A DNA stretch of 64,000 nt from positions 17,488,501 to 17,552,500 of the forward strand of contig NC_087151.1 of assembly GCF_035594125.1 (NCBI RefSeq), written 5' to 3'. Numbering within the stretch: position 1 is the stretch's first letter; the number at the start of each line of letters is the position of its first letter. The DNA is from Scylla paramamosain. Taxonomy: Eukaryota; Arthropoda; Malacostraca; Decapoda; Portunidae. A program made the position numbers and the translations under genes. The notes beneath the pieces are model-generated. The model was given only the letters and a program-made list of their open reading frames with translations, had not been told where the DNA came from and did no database searches. Shown piece after piece: positions 45,243 to 57,116 of this stretch.

Positions 45243-46285
45243 ACAGGCAAATTAGTTCACTTTTTTTTATATTGGCCGAGTCTGTTGTAAGAAAAATTGT
45301 CTTCCTCTTGGCGAGGCTTAGTGTGAATGCTCTGATTTGCTGCACCACCACATGTGTATTTATTGTCACACTGGCCTGTCTTCAAAACTTACATCATCAA
45401 TATATTTATATTTACTGAACTTGTTGAAAGAAAATTTGTCTTACTCAAAGATAAATGGATGTGGTAATTCTCACTCTGTCATGAAGTCAAATAAACATTT
45501 ATTTATTTATTTTTCTTGCTGATCTTTGTAAATGCAGTCATGTTCACACCCTCATAAAAAAAAAAAAAAAGAATACTTAAGCAAAGGCCTGTCCTGTACA
45601 ACAAAAGTTCATGCCCCTCCTATACCCACAAGGCGCAGTATAACTACTTGTCTGGCATTGCAGGCCAGTAATACAATGAGAGAGAGAGAGAGAGAGGATG
45701 CACATATGACTAACACAAAGAAAGCAAGTAGTACAAAGGATTATACAGTATTATAATCCTTTAGTTGTACAAAGAAGATGATGGAAAGGCAAAAGGAGAT
45801 AGTGTGTGGCAGGAGAGTCGAAAGTGATGACAAAGCAATAAAGAAATGAAGTGGTGAATGAAAAGAGGAAAGGAACAAATTAAGAAAGGACTGAAGCCAT
45901 GCTATCCACCACATGCCTCACACTCACAGCTTGAGCATCAGGCTGCATGCTCATGTTTTGTGAAGGGGGAACAGGTCTCATTAAATTGATGGAGTTATCA
46001 TCACAAAGAGTTGAGATGGAACAAATGAGCTATCAATGCAGTGTTTCAAGTAATCCCCCACAAAGCAGCAAAACGAGGTCAGGTAACCATGGTAAAGAAA
46101 GTCCCAGCAATGTGTATCCATGTCAGGGTCAAGGTTACATAAGAGGAAATTAACTACTATGGTTCATTTTAGAGTACTAACTGAAGCATTTAAGTCCACA
46201 CAGAAGATGTGAAGTCATCATAAAATCTAAGTTATACAAAAACTTGGGTTGCATGCACTTGGTCTACTATACTGTCACATTTAAA
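45243..46285. other. Unassigned stretch
   Basis: No gene recognised. Contains an ATTT run (45497-45512), a poly-A run (45557-45571) and (GA)n (45679-45696). Confidence 0.4.
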
Positions 46286-46287
46286 TC

Positions 46288-47350
46288 CAGATGGGCCCAG
46301 CGACAGGCGACAAAGAGTTGTAATAAATGGCTCTAAATCCGAGTGGGGTCATTTAATTAGTGGGGTGCCACAGGGATCAGTATTAGGGCCATTGTTGTTT
46401 TTAATATATATCAATGATTTGGGTAGTGGGATTTGTAGTGATGTCAGTAAATTTACAAATGACACAAAGATAGATTAATTAGGTCAGAATTGGATGCCAT
46501 CGCCTTGCAGGCAGATTTAGATAGGATGAATGAATGGATGGACAGATGACAAATGCGGTTTAATATCGACAAATGCAAAGTACTTAGCATAGGTAGAGGA
46601 AACCCACACAATATACACAATAAACAACGAAACTCTGATGGTTCAGGGTACGAAAAAGATTTAGGAGTTATAGTTAGCTCTGAACTCCGTCTGGGTAAGC
46701 AATGCATAGAGGCCAGAAACAGGGCAAATAAGGTATTAGGGTTAATTTTTGGTAGCGTTAAAAGTAAAAGCTCCAAAGTAACATTAAAGTTATATTTGGC
46801 GGTGGTCAGACCTCATCTAGACAACGCTGTGCAGTTCTGGTCACCACATTACAGGAAAGATATAAGTCTGTTGGAATCAGTACAGAAGAGAATGACTAAA
46901 AGGATACAGGGGATGAGGAGTATTCCTTACAAGGCGAGACTGAAGCTGTTAAATTTACATTCTTTAGAGAGATGTAAGTTAAGAGAGGACCTGATAGAAG
47001 TCTTTAAGTGTTATAAGGGTTATAGCAAGGGGGATGTAAGCAAAATTCTTAGGATCAGCAACCAGGATAAAACAAGAAGTAATAGGTTCAAGCTTGAAAA
47101 AATTTAGGTTTAAGAGATAGGAAGAAATTGGTTCTCAAATAGAGTGGTAGATGAGTGGAACGGACTCAGTAATCATGTTGTTAGTGCTAAGACATTAGGG
47201 AGCTTTAAGAGAAGATTAGACGGCTTTAAAGATGGGGATGATAAGGGGGAATAGGTAGATATATTTCATACAGGGACTGACTGCCACGTGTAAACCTGGT
47301 CGCTTCTTGCAGCTTCCCTTATTTCTTATGTTCTTATGTTCTTATGTAGG
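46288..47350 (+). mobile_element. LINE-C (CR1/L2-type), 5'-truncated
   Basis: Begins in the RT palm: [36 protein letters not shown], and the catalytic box, which has decayed to KFTNDTKI where FADDTKI is expected. The second frame (46553-47107) reads MRFNIDKCKVLSIGRGN, LYLAVVRPHLDNAVQFWSPH and SLERCKLREDLIEVFKCYKG. The 3' end passes into three tandem copies of TTCTTATG (47325-47348), the type of tail repeat seen in CR1-group elements. A different family from LINE-B. Confidence 0.88.
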
Positions 47351-47436
47351 AGCAGGCCAGGGTGATACGAAGGATGCTTGCCCAGTATGCTGACTTCTTC
47401 AGCAGCGGTGACCTGGACCTGGAGCCAGATTCATAA
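47351..47436 (+). mobile_element. Gypsy pol snippet (pre-RT region)
   Basis: RRMLAQYADFFSSGDLDLEP is encoded here and parallels TLAQYTDVFSRGDMDLG of Gypsy-2. Only about 25 codons remain before a stop. Confidence 0.6.
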
Positions 47437-47599
47437 AACAATGTACCAGACCAAACTCCTCATAACCTCACCAACAGCAAACACTTACGACCTGGTAACT
47501 CGCCTGGTAATTTATGACTGCTCTTTGCGCTGGTAACACAACCACCTCACTTATGAGGACTAAGAAGCCCTATCAGCTGGAGAATATTTACCAAATAAT

Positions 47600-48540
47600 T
47601 TACTGAAAAAAATATTTTCATTGTTTTGAGCTTGTTACGTTGAAAAATGCCAAGATGCATGCAAAGTACCCTCTATTAAAAAACGAAAACACTTTACGAG
47701 AAACGTATATTATGAGAGTTTTTGAGCTTCTTAGATACCAAAATATTAAAGTGCATAATATGCACTCTATATGGATAAAAAAAATAAAAAATAAAAAATA
47801 AAATAAAATAAAATAAAATAAATAAATAAAAACGTGTGTTTTGAGTGTTTTTCACACTGTTAGATACCAAAATGTCAAAATGCCCTTCAAATGGGGAAAC
47901 TAAGAGACATTACCTGAAACGTGTCTCTTCAGTGTGTTTGAGCGTGTTAGGCACCAAAAGAAAAAAAAAAAACATGGAAATTACCCTATATGGAAATACA
48001 CAACAATATTAAGAAAAAAAAAAAAAAATGTCTTTTGAGGGTTTTTGGACTTATCACGTACCCGAACGCTAAAACGCATGGAAAACATGGAATTACATTA
48101 CCAAAATCAAGTATTTTGAGAGTTTTTGAGCTTGTTACGTTAAAAAAATGCAGAAATGCCTGGAAAATACTGTATATGGGGAAACGAAACATTACGAGAA
48201 ACATGTATTATTTGTGTTTTTGAGTTTCATCGTTACTAAACCTAAGAAACACATGAATAGCACTCTATATGGAGAAAAGATTAAATCTCCCAAAAACGTG
48301 CATTTTTAGTGTATTTTACACTCAAAATACAAAGCACCATAAATGGGGAAAAGAAACGACATTTCCAGATTTGTGTGTTTTTAGTGTTATGAACTGCTAA
48401 ACATGCTAAAATGCATTTATATATAACAAAAGAACTTTACCAAAAACGTTTCTTTTGGGTGTTTTTTGAGCTACAAAAATGCTAACACACAGGGAAAACA
48501 CTTTATTGAGAAACACGATAACTTTACCATTAGCATTATA
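47600..48540. repeat. Decayed satellite-like tandem repeat, about 75-130 bp units
   Basis: About ten units share the order TTTTGAGCTTGTTACGTACC, AAAATGCTAAAATGCATGGA, AAACACTCTATATGGGGAAA and ACGAGAAACGTGTATTTTGA (approximate consensus). Unit marks (GAGCTTGTTA or variants) fall near 47628, 47723, 47853, 47940, 48047, 48128, 48222, 48316, 48387 and 48468. A-rich runs have expanded in some units. Confidence 0.85.
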
Positions 48541-49136
48541 ATGCTGGAAGAAATGCTACATTTTACCTATTGCTATATCAATTTGGCTTTAAAAATTTAG
48601 TTTCTATTGTATTTCAACAAAATACTGTCCTGAATGTATGATGAAGTTATGCATGATCTGTCCTCTGACAGCAAAATCACATAAGGAACACATGAACCCA
48701 AGATGTGAAGAATGACATTGGCCTCCATTAGGTCATATAGCTTTGTATCCCTTAGAACATGGAATGTTCATTAATTGCATTAGTGCTTGCCCTGTATAAG
48801 GAAATGTATTGCCAGTAACACTGCATATATTGGATGAACCCAGTAAGGTCAACTGTGTTTATTTTATTTATTTTTGTTTTTAATATGCAGTGCACTACAG
48901 CTTTTGGGAATGTGCCCTGCCATTTCAGCTTTCCATTACTGTACAGAAAACGTTTTATATGGAGGTGTTAATTGTTGTTTTAATCACAGTGTATGTGTGC
49001 CGTGTGATCATGTTGTCTTAAGTGTGTGTGTTCTGGGTTTGATGTGTGGATGCATGGAAGTGATTCTATTTTAATTACAGTATCTTTAAAATATGTAAAG
49101 ATCAGGTTCTTTGGGATCCTTTTCTTCTATGATGAT
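48541..49136. other. Unassigned stretch
   Basis: No gene recognised on either strand. Confidence 0.4.
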
Positions 49137-49137
49137 G

Positions 49138-49192
<55 letters not shown>

Positions 49193-49197
49193 TTTCC

Positions 49198-49252
<55 letters not shown>
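49137..49252. repeat. (ATT)n microsatellite
   Basis: Two ATT/TTA tracts split by TTTTCCT at about 49191-49198; ATTT repeats follow at 49279-49310. Confidence 0.97.
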
Positions 49253-49309
49253 GTAATTATTACTGTTACTGTAATAGTATTTATTTATTTATTTATTTTA
49301 TTTATTTAT

Positions 49310-49440
49310 CAATGCAGCTACTACATGCGTTGGATATCATTTATTTGACTCTATAATTCATGATAAAGTAAAACAAAGATGTATGATTATATTAACTTAT
49401 CTTGTGATAAAGTTAGTGAAACAAAATAAATAAATAAAAA
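49310..49440. repeat. Partial copy of the TIR element interior
   Basis: TTTGACTCTATAATTCATGA, TAAAGTAAAACAAAGATGTA and GTGAAACAAAATAAATAAAT match 50392-50482 with few differences. This is probably a truncated second copy of the element at 50090-51009. Confidence 0.8.
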
Positions 49441-49748
49441 TTGGGAGGTGAAGTTCGTAAGACACCCCTGAAAGCATTTTCCTTGAATGTACTCATTGCC
49501 GACAGGTAGTAGAAGCACCACTGTCCTCCAAAATAACCCACATCCCTACTTCTTATACGTTCCTTGGTTGACAGTTTGGCTGCAGAACAGTCGCGTGTAA
49601 ATCTTGTAAATACACAGAAACTTAAGTGACTGGTGTTTCCGAATTCCTGCAAATTCTTACTGAACTAAACATCACTAAACAGAACCAAAAAAATAAGGCT
49701 GCTATTATGGTGAGTACAGAGCCAACCTCACCGATTCCACATGACATG
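49441..49748. other. Unassigned stretch
   Basis: Directly follows the partial TIR-element copy and may still be part of it; no coding signal. Confidence 0.35.
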
Positions 49749-49856
49749 CTTCTGTATTTCTTCCTTCCTATAACCTGAATTCTTTCAAGGTTGCAAGACA
49801 ACATCCAATTCTGGATGACCATTTTGGCCATTCTTTTGGGATTGTCACTTCATTGG

Positions 49857-49904
<48 letters not shown>

Positions 49905-49945
49905 GCCCTTGGTCAGTTCATCGCCTTTTACATAAAAAAAAAAAA
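49749..49945 (+). mobile_element. LINE-A 3' end fragment with (CT)n
   Basis: CTTCCTATAACCTGAATTCT and TTGTTGCCCTTGGTCAGTTC followed by ACATAAAAAAAAAAAA match the LINE-A 3' end. A (CT)21 tract (49859-49900) has grown in the T-rich part before TTGTTGCCC. Confidence 0.8.
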
Positions 49946-50089
49946 TGTTATAATAATAATTTACTGGTGCATATTCGTGTGTTGGTCTTATAAATGTTAT
50001 TATTTCTGCAATCATATCCTCATTTATGTAACAAAATGTTATCCTAATATTTGCCAACAAGTAATGCATGTTCCTTACATTGCTACTTA

Positions 50090-51009
50090 CCGTATTTGAT
50101 GGCTCATAAGACGCATGGGGTCATAAGACGCACACAGTTTTGGCAGATATTGAAAAAAATAAATAAATGAATATAAATAAATAGATAAATACATAAATAA
50201 AAAAAAAAGATAAAAAAAAAAAAAGGTAAATGAGCGGATTTAAGCACTGAATATGAAGTGAAGGATTTCACCTGACATTTGAATGCTCTCACATGGATTT
50301 AGACAATTATTAGATCCCAATATTTTGTATTTAAAAACTTTAATATTTGCTAGTAGCCTACGTACCTACTGCATGCATAGGATATTAATTATTTGACTCT
50401 ATAATTCATGATAAAGTAAAATAAAAATGTATGGTTATATTCATTTATCTTGTAATAAAGTTAGTAAAACAAAATAAATAAATGAAAACTGCTGTGAGGT
50501 GTAAACATGTACCTGGCATGTGGCGTCGGCAGTGACTGTGAGAGACTACAGGGGTAATAAAGTTTGTTCATAAGAATGTTAAAAGATAGGTGCAATTTTA
50601 ATTGTATAAAAGTGTGTCTTACCTCAAGCAGTAACGGCATCACACTGTAAGGAACGCAGTGAAGCTTGCCCATGTCACCGGGTTCGGCGCGTAACCGACT
50701 ACGTGCTTGTTTTGGTAAATGCAATGCGTGGTGCATGGTCACTTAGGCAAATTCTTCCTGACTGGCGTCATTCTATGTGAATTACTGGTAAGCACGACCT
50801 ATTATATATTGTTACTTTGAAAGAAAGAGTTGTTTTGTGTTGTAGTATCAATCATCACTTTGCTTACATGTGCGAAGATGTCTGGGGTTTGATTTGAGAG
50901 CCTCTGTTGCCACTGCCTCAATGCTGAACCTTAGCCTCACAGGACGAAGGCTCATTTCCTGAGACTTTCTTTCGGAGAAAAAGTGCGTTTTATGAGCCAC
51001 CAAATACGG
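50090..51009. mobile_element. TIR element with TA target site, non-coding
   Basis: The left end CCGTATTTGATGGCTCATAA and the right end (reversed) CCGTATTTGGTGGCTCATAA are near-perfect inverted repeats, extended by GACGCA / AACGCA, and both are flanked by TA (50088-50089, 51010-51011). Length 920 bases. No transposase frame is evident; a 93-codon minus frame (50742-50461) is unrecognised. It is therefore a non-autonomous DNA transposon. The superfamily is uncertain. Confidence 0.8.
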
Positions 51010-51169
51010 TATATGGTCTCCTGGTGATTGCCTGCAGTTTATTATCACACTGAATTATTTTTTATTTTTTTATATATTTTTTTGCCCCTTTTCAGATGCT
51101 TGAATTGTGTTATCTAATTCACGATTCCAATGAGTCTCTTTATAACTTCTACCAAATTTTATTACATGA

Positions 51170-51305
51170 CATTTACCTATATTTGTCATCTCTTAACTTC
51201 ATTCAGAGTCCCACGAGGTCTTTCTGTAATTTCTTATATGTACCTTCATCATTTATTTTCCTCTGCAGCATTGCATCGTCTGCAAACATGTTTATTCCCC
51301 CAGCG
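51170..51305 (-). mobile_element. LINE-B-like RT snippet (FADD box)
   Basis: The minus strand encodes INMFADDAMLQRKINDEGTY and KKLQKDLVGL, an RT catalytic box with its following helix. It may belong to the same broken copy as 53300-53735 and 54222-54455. Confidence 0.65.
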
Positions 51306-52479
51306 GGAGCAAAGCCTTTGGCCTTGCTCCGGGGTTCTAATTTTGTTACCACACATCTCTATAACCCACCGCTTTGCCTGACCCCTGGAGGGTACAACGA
51401 TGATTTGGCCAGGAGCACCTTTTGGTATCCACCGCATATAAAAATTGTGATTTTAGTCTTGGAAACACCTCCCTCTTGGTAACTTGGTATTTTATGACAT
51501 TTCTTTGTCAGACCCACTGTTTTGCCGTATTTTGTATATTTTGACTTATCGGCAAAGGTTTCTGCCTCACAGCTCATGGAACTGTTGCCTCATCACTACA
51601 GCTCAAGCTCGAGTGCACAAAATGCATGAATTATATACCTGTAATGTACAGTGAGATATAAAATGAAGAAAGTAAAAACGAAGTAAGAATGATGAAAGAG
51701 AAAAGATAATAAACGAGAAAAGGGAGAGAGAGCTAGAATACGAATGCCAGATGTATGATTAAGAGTGGCTGCTCGCTGCCATTAACTTACCATAAAAATC
51801 TTTGCAACCAGAGACTCTTTTTCCCTGATTAATTTACTTTATTTCCCTTTGTTCAGTCAGTTTGAGTCTCATTTAGTTTACAGCAGAAGAGTTGTCCTTG
51901 ACTAAGAAATAGTCACATTCATATAGCCCCCTTTGTTTAATCAGTAGAATTTCTAAAAGTAAAGAGTGTTAGTTAAGTAAAGATTGCGAGGGGAGCGATG
52001 TGTGGGCAGACGTCCATACGTGTGTGTTTCGCATCCCCTCACTCCCCTCCTTGTACCCAAGGTCCATATACACCTATATAGATCTTGCTTGTACCCAGTC
52101 CCCCTTAACAGCAGCGCGGGAAAGTGCTTGGAGCGCTTTCCTACAGGGCAGTCACTACCCAGCAGTTCGAAGGAGTAGATGTACTAAGATGTGCTCTAAC
52201 ATCTGAAGGAGATTAAAGTGGGATACTACTTAGCCGGGTTAGTTGCCTTAAGGAGATAAGTGAGTCGTTACTGGCCTTACATCCCAGCCTATTTATATAG
52301 AATAGGTGTCTCCATAGAATTTTGCCAGTAAGGGCAGTTGTGCATACTACACACTATACCCAGGGAAGTGACTCCTTGGCTGGGCAAGTGTACAAGTCAA
52401 GTTTGCACAGTGAGCGGTGACTGACCTTCCTGTGTGTTCATGGGCACTCTTTTGTAGTAGTTTCTTGTGTCTTTTGTTA
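51306..52479. other. Unassigned stretch
   Basis: No gene recognised. It lies between two parts of what may be one broken LINE and may itself be a later insertion. Confidence 0.4.
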
Positions 52480-53000
52480 AATGCTACTGTGGGCTGACGT
52501 AGTTCAGCCGCAGAGGACTTGAGTAATTTGCTGTGTAGTGAACTTTACTGCCTTAGGTCCTGACAAGGCCTGTCGTCCAGGAGGCAGTAAATGATACTAC
52601 TCAGCTTGAGGATATAACACTCTGTTGGGCAGTGGGAGGACTGTCACAGTGGGCAGATGTCCAACGGGGTATTATACCTCAACCACATACATATTATTGT
52701 ATGTTAACTTTTTTCCTAGACGTGGTTGTCGATTCTTCCACAGCTGTAGATGTTAAGTGTTGTTTGAGTATTTCCCTTGTCTGTGGGCAGGTAAAACAGA
52801 CTGGCAACCTCATATTAGTGTGACCTGGTTACGACAGTTGTGAAAAGGGTGCAGGAGTCACAAGGGACCTATACACTCGTATTTGAGCTCTGCACTGAGT
52901 CCACATAGGAGGTGGCTCAGGGAAAGCTACTCCAGGAGCAGCCTCTTGGTGAAGGGGGTGGGAATTGTGGTCGTAATAGCCATAACTCACTTCATATGTA
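52480..53000 (-). mobile_element. LTR-like repeat, inverted copy
   Basis: Reverse complement shares ordered blocks with 18509-19070: TACGACCACAATTCCCACCC, CCTGAGCCACCTCCTATGTG, GGTATAATACCCCGTTGGAC, TATATCCTCAAGC and CAGTAAAGTTCACTACACAG. No internal retroelement is attached, so it may be a solo LTR. Confidence 0.5.
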
Positions 53001-53299
53001 ATAACCAGTTTTGGTTGACACTATCGGATTCAGCAATGATTAGAATAAAAATGTGTTGTAAAAACCTGACAAAACAAAAAAGAAAATAGTATTACAATGA
53101 GCTGAACTGTGAAGATGTTAAAAAATATTTATGACGTGTTTTACTTATGCTCACTATTTTCAACAGTTAATCATTGAATGCTGAAATATATTATTACAAT
53201 TAGTAGAAAAACTCGTGAACACAACAGTGTGGTCAGAATGTAGATAAAGCTTCACATATTGAAAACACAGTCATTTATAAAAAGATGTCACTCTCTGCA

Positions 53300-53735
53300 A
53301 CCATCACAGTGGCGCGACACTTAGTGTGGTGTGTATAGATGGGCTCCATATGACAACAGGTCTGAGATGCATCAAAAATTTAAACCCGCTCCCTGCTTCA
53401 ATACTGGCAAATATATCAAGAACATTATTGGGGTTAACACTAATCCTTATGCTACTCATTACTTTTCTCCATTTTAAGTATTTTCCTATTATCCTCGTTT
53501 CTCTTCTATCCAGAAAATCTTTCATTCTTTCCGGTAATTTCCCTACATGCCTAGGTATGCTGTGTGATCTAATTTCCATACTAGTCTATTGTCTGTCAAA
53601 TGCTTTCTTGAAATCCAAATAAATATTGTCTACTAACCCGTCTCTCTCTCTTGTTTAGATTTTGTTAATTTATTGTAATAGCTTAGCAGATTTATTATGC
53701 ATAATTTTCCTTTGCTTAATCGGAATTGTCTTTTT
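53300..53735 (-). mobile_element. LINE-B-like RT fragment, middle part
   Basis: The minus strand reads RQFRLSKGKLCIINLLSYYN, DGLVDNIYLDFKKAFD and GKLPERMKDFLDRRE in shifting frames, the RT segment between the GRSC motif and the GVPQGS motif. It continues the segment at 54455-54222 after a LINE-A insertion. Confidence 0.7.
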
Positions 53736-54221
53736 TATGTAAGAGGGTCACTGGCCAAGGAAAAAAAAAATCCCACAGAGGTTCCAGTCTCAAAAAAGAT
53801 GTTAAGAGAATCATAAACAATTGAAGGATAAATGTCTTGAAACCCCCCTCTTAAAAGAGTTCAAGTCAAAGGAATAAGGAAATACAGAAGCAGGCAGGGA
53901 GTTCCAGAGTTTACCATAGAAAGGAATGAATGATCGAGGGTACTGGCTAACTCTTAAAATTAGAGAGGTGGACAGAATAGGGATGAGAGAAAGAAGAAAG
54001 TTTTATGCAGCGAGGCTGTGGGAGGAGCGGGAGGCATGTAGTTAGCAAGATCAGAAGAGCAGTTAGCATGCTATATGACAGCAAGAGATGCAACACTGCA
54101 TCGATGAGAAAGAGGCTAAAGACAGTCAGTTTGAGGGGAGGAGTTGATAAGGCAAAAACTTTTGATTCCACCCTGTCTAAAATACTGGTATGAGTGGAAC
54201 CTCCCCCCTCAATACATGTGA
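53736..54221 (-). mobile_element. LINE-A 3' fragment inserted in the LINE-B relative
   Basis: The 3' end with the reverse of CCAGTGACCCTCTTACATAA (53737-53756) and the C-terminal coding block (RIDRVCFTCIEGGGSTHTSI, VHLSNFKS, 54252-53947) identify a 5'-truncated LINE-A on the minus strand. Confidence 0.85.
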
Positions 54222-54455
54222 AGCATACTCTGTCTATTCTGTTTGTGATCATTTAATGTTTTGCCAAGTGGTCTACCCACTTTTTTCTTATCAGTTTTCT
54301 ATTGTTTTGTTTACAACGCTGGTGAGGGAGACATTTTTTGCAGTTCAATGGACACTATTTATTTCCTTTCTTATACAAAGGGAAAATATTTGTCTTTTTC
54401 CGCACTGCTGGTACTTTAATTGCCTTGACTTTGGAGCTCTGAATATTTTAAGTAG
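54222..54455 (-). mobile_element. LINE-B-like RT fragment, upstream part
   Basis: The minus strand reads KVPAVRKKTNIFPLYKKGNK and later IRKKWVDHLAKH, which parallel the VPxxWKRANIVPIFKGGNK and the following SLTS-to-helix part of LINE-B. Heavily mutated. Confidence 0.65.
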
Positions 54456-54461
54456 GAGTTA

Positions 54462-54467
<6 letters not shown>

Positions 54468-54524
<57 letters not shown>

Positions 54525-54541
54525 TGTGTGTGTGTGTGTGT
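54468..54541. repeat. (TG)n microsatellite
   Basis: About 74 bases of TG with one TA interruption, running into the SINE head. Confidence 0.97.
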
Positions 54542-54841
54542 GCGTGCTCGGTTCACAACCGAGAGGGCCCGGGTTCCAGTCCTGGGTGTGGCGAGGCAAA
54601 TGAGTGAATCTTTTAATGTGTAACCCCTGTTGACCTATAGCAACAAATAGATGCGGGATATAATCCGAGGGTTTGTGACCTCGTCCCTATGTGTGGTGTG
54701 TGGGTGGTCACAGTTCCCCAGCCCTGCCCAAAGATCGGTAATTCCAGGGTCTCTCAAAATACCTTGGTCATTCCCTTAGGGGAATGGCCGGATGGAGAAC
54801 CAGGTGCTGTTGGTGGATGACACACACACACACACACACAC
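54542..54841 (+). mobile_element. tRNA-derived SINE, copy 1 (head partly lost)
   Basis: The anticodon stem-loop GCTCGGTTCACAACCGAG and a B-box-like GGGTTCCAGTCCTGGG remain; the A-box half is replaced by the TG run. The body (GGCGAGGCAAATGAGTGAAT, TAATGTGTAACCCCTGTTGA, GTGACCTCGTCCC, ATTCCCTTAGGGGAATGG) matches the SINE at 63427. It ends in (AC)n at 54823-54841. The anticodon position reads CAC, compatible with tRNA-Val ancestry. Confidence 0.85.
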
Positions 54842-55257
54842 GAGTGGTTGTCGAGTAAACAAGCAGTGATCCAAGCTCCAGCAGAGAAAGATTTTGCTTG
54901 ACCACAGCCACCACTGGAAGCCTAGAATTTGTTCCCAGGTAGGAGCTGTGCTCAAGTAGAGTTATCCTGTCTCCAGAAATATAAAAAAAGAAAGGGAAAA
55001 TTTAAGTAATAATAGATGTAATAAAATGAGTAAAAGCTCCTGCAAGGCGGACACCATAGGTGGGAGCGGAATGTTGCCAACGGGGTCACCATTCCCAAGA
55101 TTTGAGGAAGATAATGAACTACATGGAAAAATGTAAGGAAGGAAAGTGGTTTTAATGGAGGGGGATGATCAGTGATCTCATTGAGAGTGAAAAAAAAATT
55201 GAAAAAAAACAACATGACCTGGAAAAGGAAAACAAAGAATTGAAAACACAATGCGCC
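54842..55257 (+). mobile_element. LINE-B copy 4, 5' end and start of ORF1
   Basis: Probable 5' UTR followed by a coiled-coil ORF1 start: DLIESEKKIEKKQHDLEKEN and KELKTQC (55165-55255). LINE-D interrupts it at 55257/60225; the duplicated target AACACAATGCGCC (55245-55257) versus AACACTATGTGCC (60225-60237) marks the junction. The same ORF1 resumes at 60238 with LRTKLKENNDIV. Confidence 0.8.
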
Positions 55258-55357
55258 TCAGTTGCGTCCTGCCCGCTGTGTCGGAAGGATGCAGTATTTT
55301 TCCGCTCCGCTTGTTTACATGAGTGGCTGCCCTCTAAAGCGGAAATCTGAAGTGGTT

Positions 55358-56849
55358 TTGAGTGATCATGCCTACTCAGTGGCTACTGAGGGAGGTCTAG
55401 GCTCAATATGTCAACCACAAATAGGAGGCCTTGATAGTTTAGATGACAAGGGCAAACGACCCTGTCCAGGCCTCTTAACAAAGAGTGGTTGGCACGTGCT
55501 CATCCCAGCAGGACAAAGCACCATGCCCGCCGAGTATCTTATCATGGTGGGAGATGGCTTAGCTTCCCTGGAAGACATGGATATTGTTGAGAACCCTCGT
55601 CCCGCACCATCTACCCAAGGCAGTCAACAGAATACTGCCACAACCAGCCTTCACCTAAGCACACCTCCACTGCTGCCCCAGACTCCAGACAAAGATGCCG
55701 CCTGCTGTCCCCCCTGGGAATGGAAAGACCACCAGTGAATTGTTCAGCTGGTTTGCAGCCTTGCTTAAACAACACCCGGACCTGCAACCGCTCTACAAGG
55801 AGGGAAGGAACCAGCCGTACATCATGGTGAGCTCTGAATCCTCCTTTTACACTACCCTGGTGAGTGAAGGCTTCATGGGCTTTGTTATGGAGTGCCCTGG
55901 TGAGGAGGGCACTCACGCAGTCATCATACATGGTGTGTCGACCCACATTAATGCTAACCTTATTGAGGTGCCAGCTGGCTTTCATGGCCTCAAGAAGAGG
56001 ATGGTGGGGCAGAAGCCAAGGCCTCAACTGTTGGACGTGGGCCTTGGACGTCGGCGTGTGGAGCTGTACACGCCAGAGCCACACCTGTGTCACCACTGCA
56101 GTCGCTGGGCCACAAGGAGTGGTGTTGCCAGTCTGCTCCTTGGTGTAGGTACTGTGCTGGTTCCCACAAGTCAGTGCAGTGCCTGGACAAGATCAAGAAG
56201 GGCACCAAAATCCCTCCTCGCTGCTGCAACTGTGGGGGTGATCACAGTGCCCACTCCACTCTGCACTGTCAGGCCTTGGCCCTACAGGGAGCCTGCCACT
56301 GATGAGGTGACTCAGCCCAGACCTCCTCAGACCAACGCTTGGACAAATAGGCCTTCATTCTTGTCTACTACCCCTCACCTGCCCCAGCCTTCCTGCTCCA
56401 CCACTGGCACTTCCGCCACACCTGCCGTGTTCCCACCTCTGCCGCAGCACACTGCTACAGTGTCCTCTGCATCTACCACAATAGTGCCTCAGCTTGGGGG
56501 CACTCAGGAGCTGCCTGCCACTAACTCCACCCCGCACCTCATGGCAGTGGTGAACGCGCTAGCTGCTAAAGTGGACAATCTTTCTGAAGCGGTCTCTGCC
56601 CTCAGCAATCAGTTTGCCACTTTTAAGAAGAAGCAGCAACAAACAGTGCCTGGTGGGATGTCCCCTGTGGCCCCCACCCCGTGTCCAATCAGTGATGCTG
56701 ACCAGGACCAGGGAGACAGTGACGTGTGCCTGCAGAGTGTGTGTGACCCACCCCAGACAAAGGACAATACTGCAGGGCAGCGTGCGGGTGCTGCTGCACC
56801 CTCTCTGAGAAAGGCTGCCCCCACCAAGCCAGTCACGGTAGCCACGTGA
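55358..56849 (+). pseudogene. LINE-D ORF1 (gag-like, zinc knuckles)
   Basis: An RNA-binding particle protein. The first part (55358-55738) shifts frame to 55695-56849 (LFSWFAALLKQHPDLQPLYK). Three Cys-His knuckles are encoded at 56088-56265 but in a third frame: CSRWGHKEWC, CRYCAGSHKSVQC and CCNCGGDHSAHSTLHC. A C-terminal coiled coil (LAAKVDNLSEAVSALSNQFA) is back in the second frame. So at least three frameshifts. Typical of I/jockey-group ORF1 in domain order. Confidence 0.8.
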
Positions 56850-57116
56850 CAACCCCGGGGCCCCTCAGGGATGTCTCCTGCTTCCCCTGTCTCAGAGGAC
56901 AAGTCACCTGAGGCAGACCGTGATGGGTATGCCGCTGGTGAATGGACATTGGTCACCCGCAGGAAGAGGCGCTGTTCCTTCCCCTTCCAGTCCCGACTGC
57001 CAGCCCCGAGCCAGACCAGGGATATGTGATGTCAGCCCTGCAGACTCTGGTGGAGCAGATGTCTCACCTGACATGGGACGTGGACGACCTAAAGACCTGG
57101 GTGCAATACCATCACA

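Noticed and set aside
45337..45522. 61-codon open frame as a host gene
   Set aside because: No motif or splice context recognised; composition is that of AT-rich intergenic DNA.
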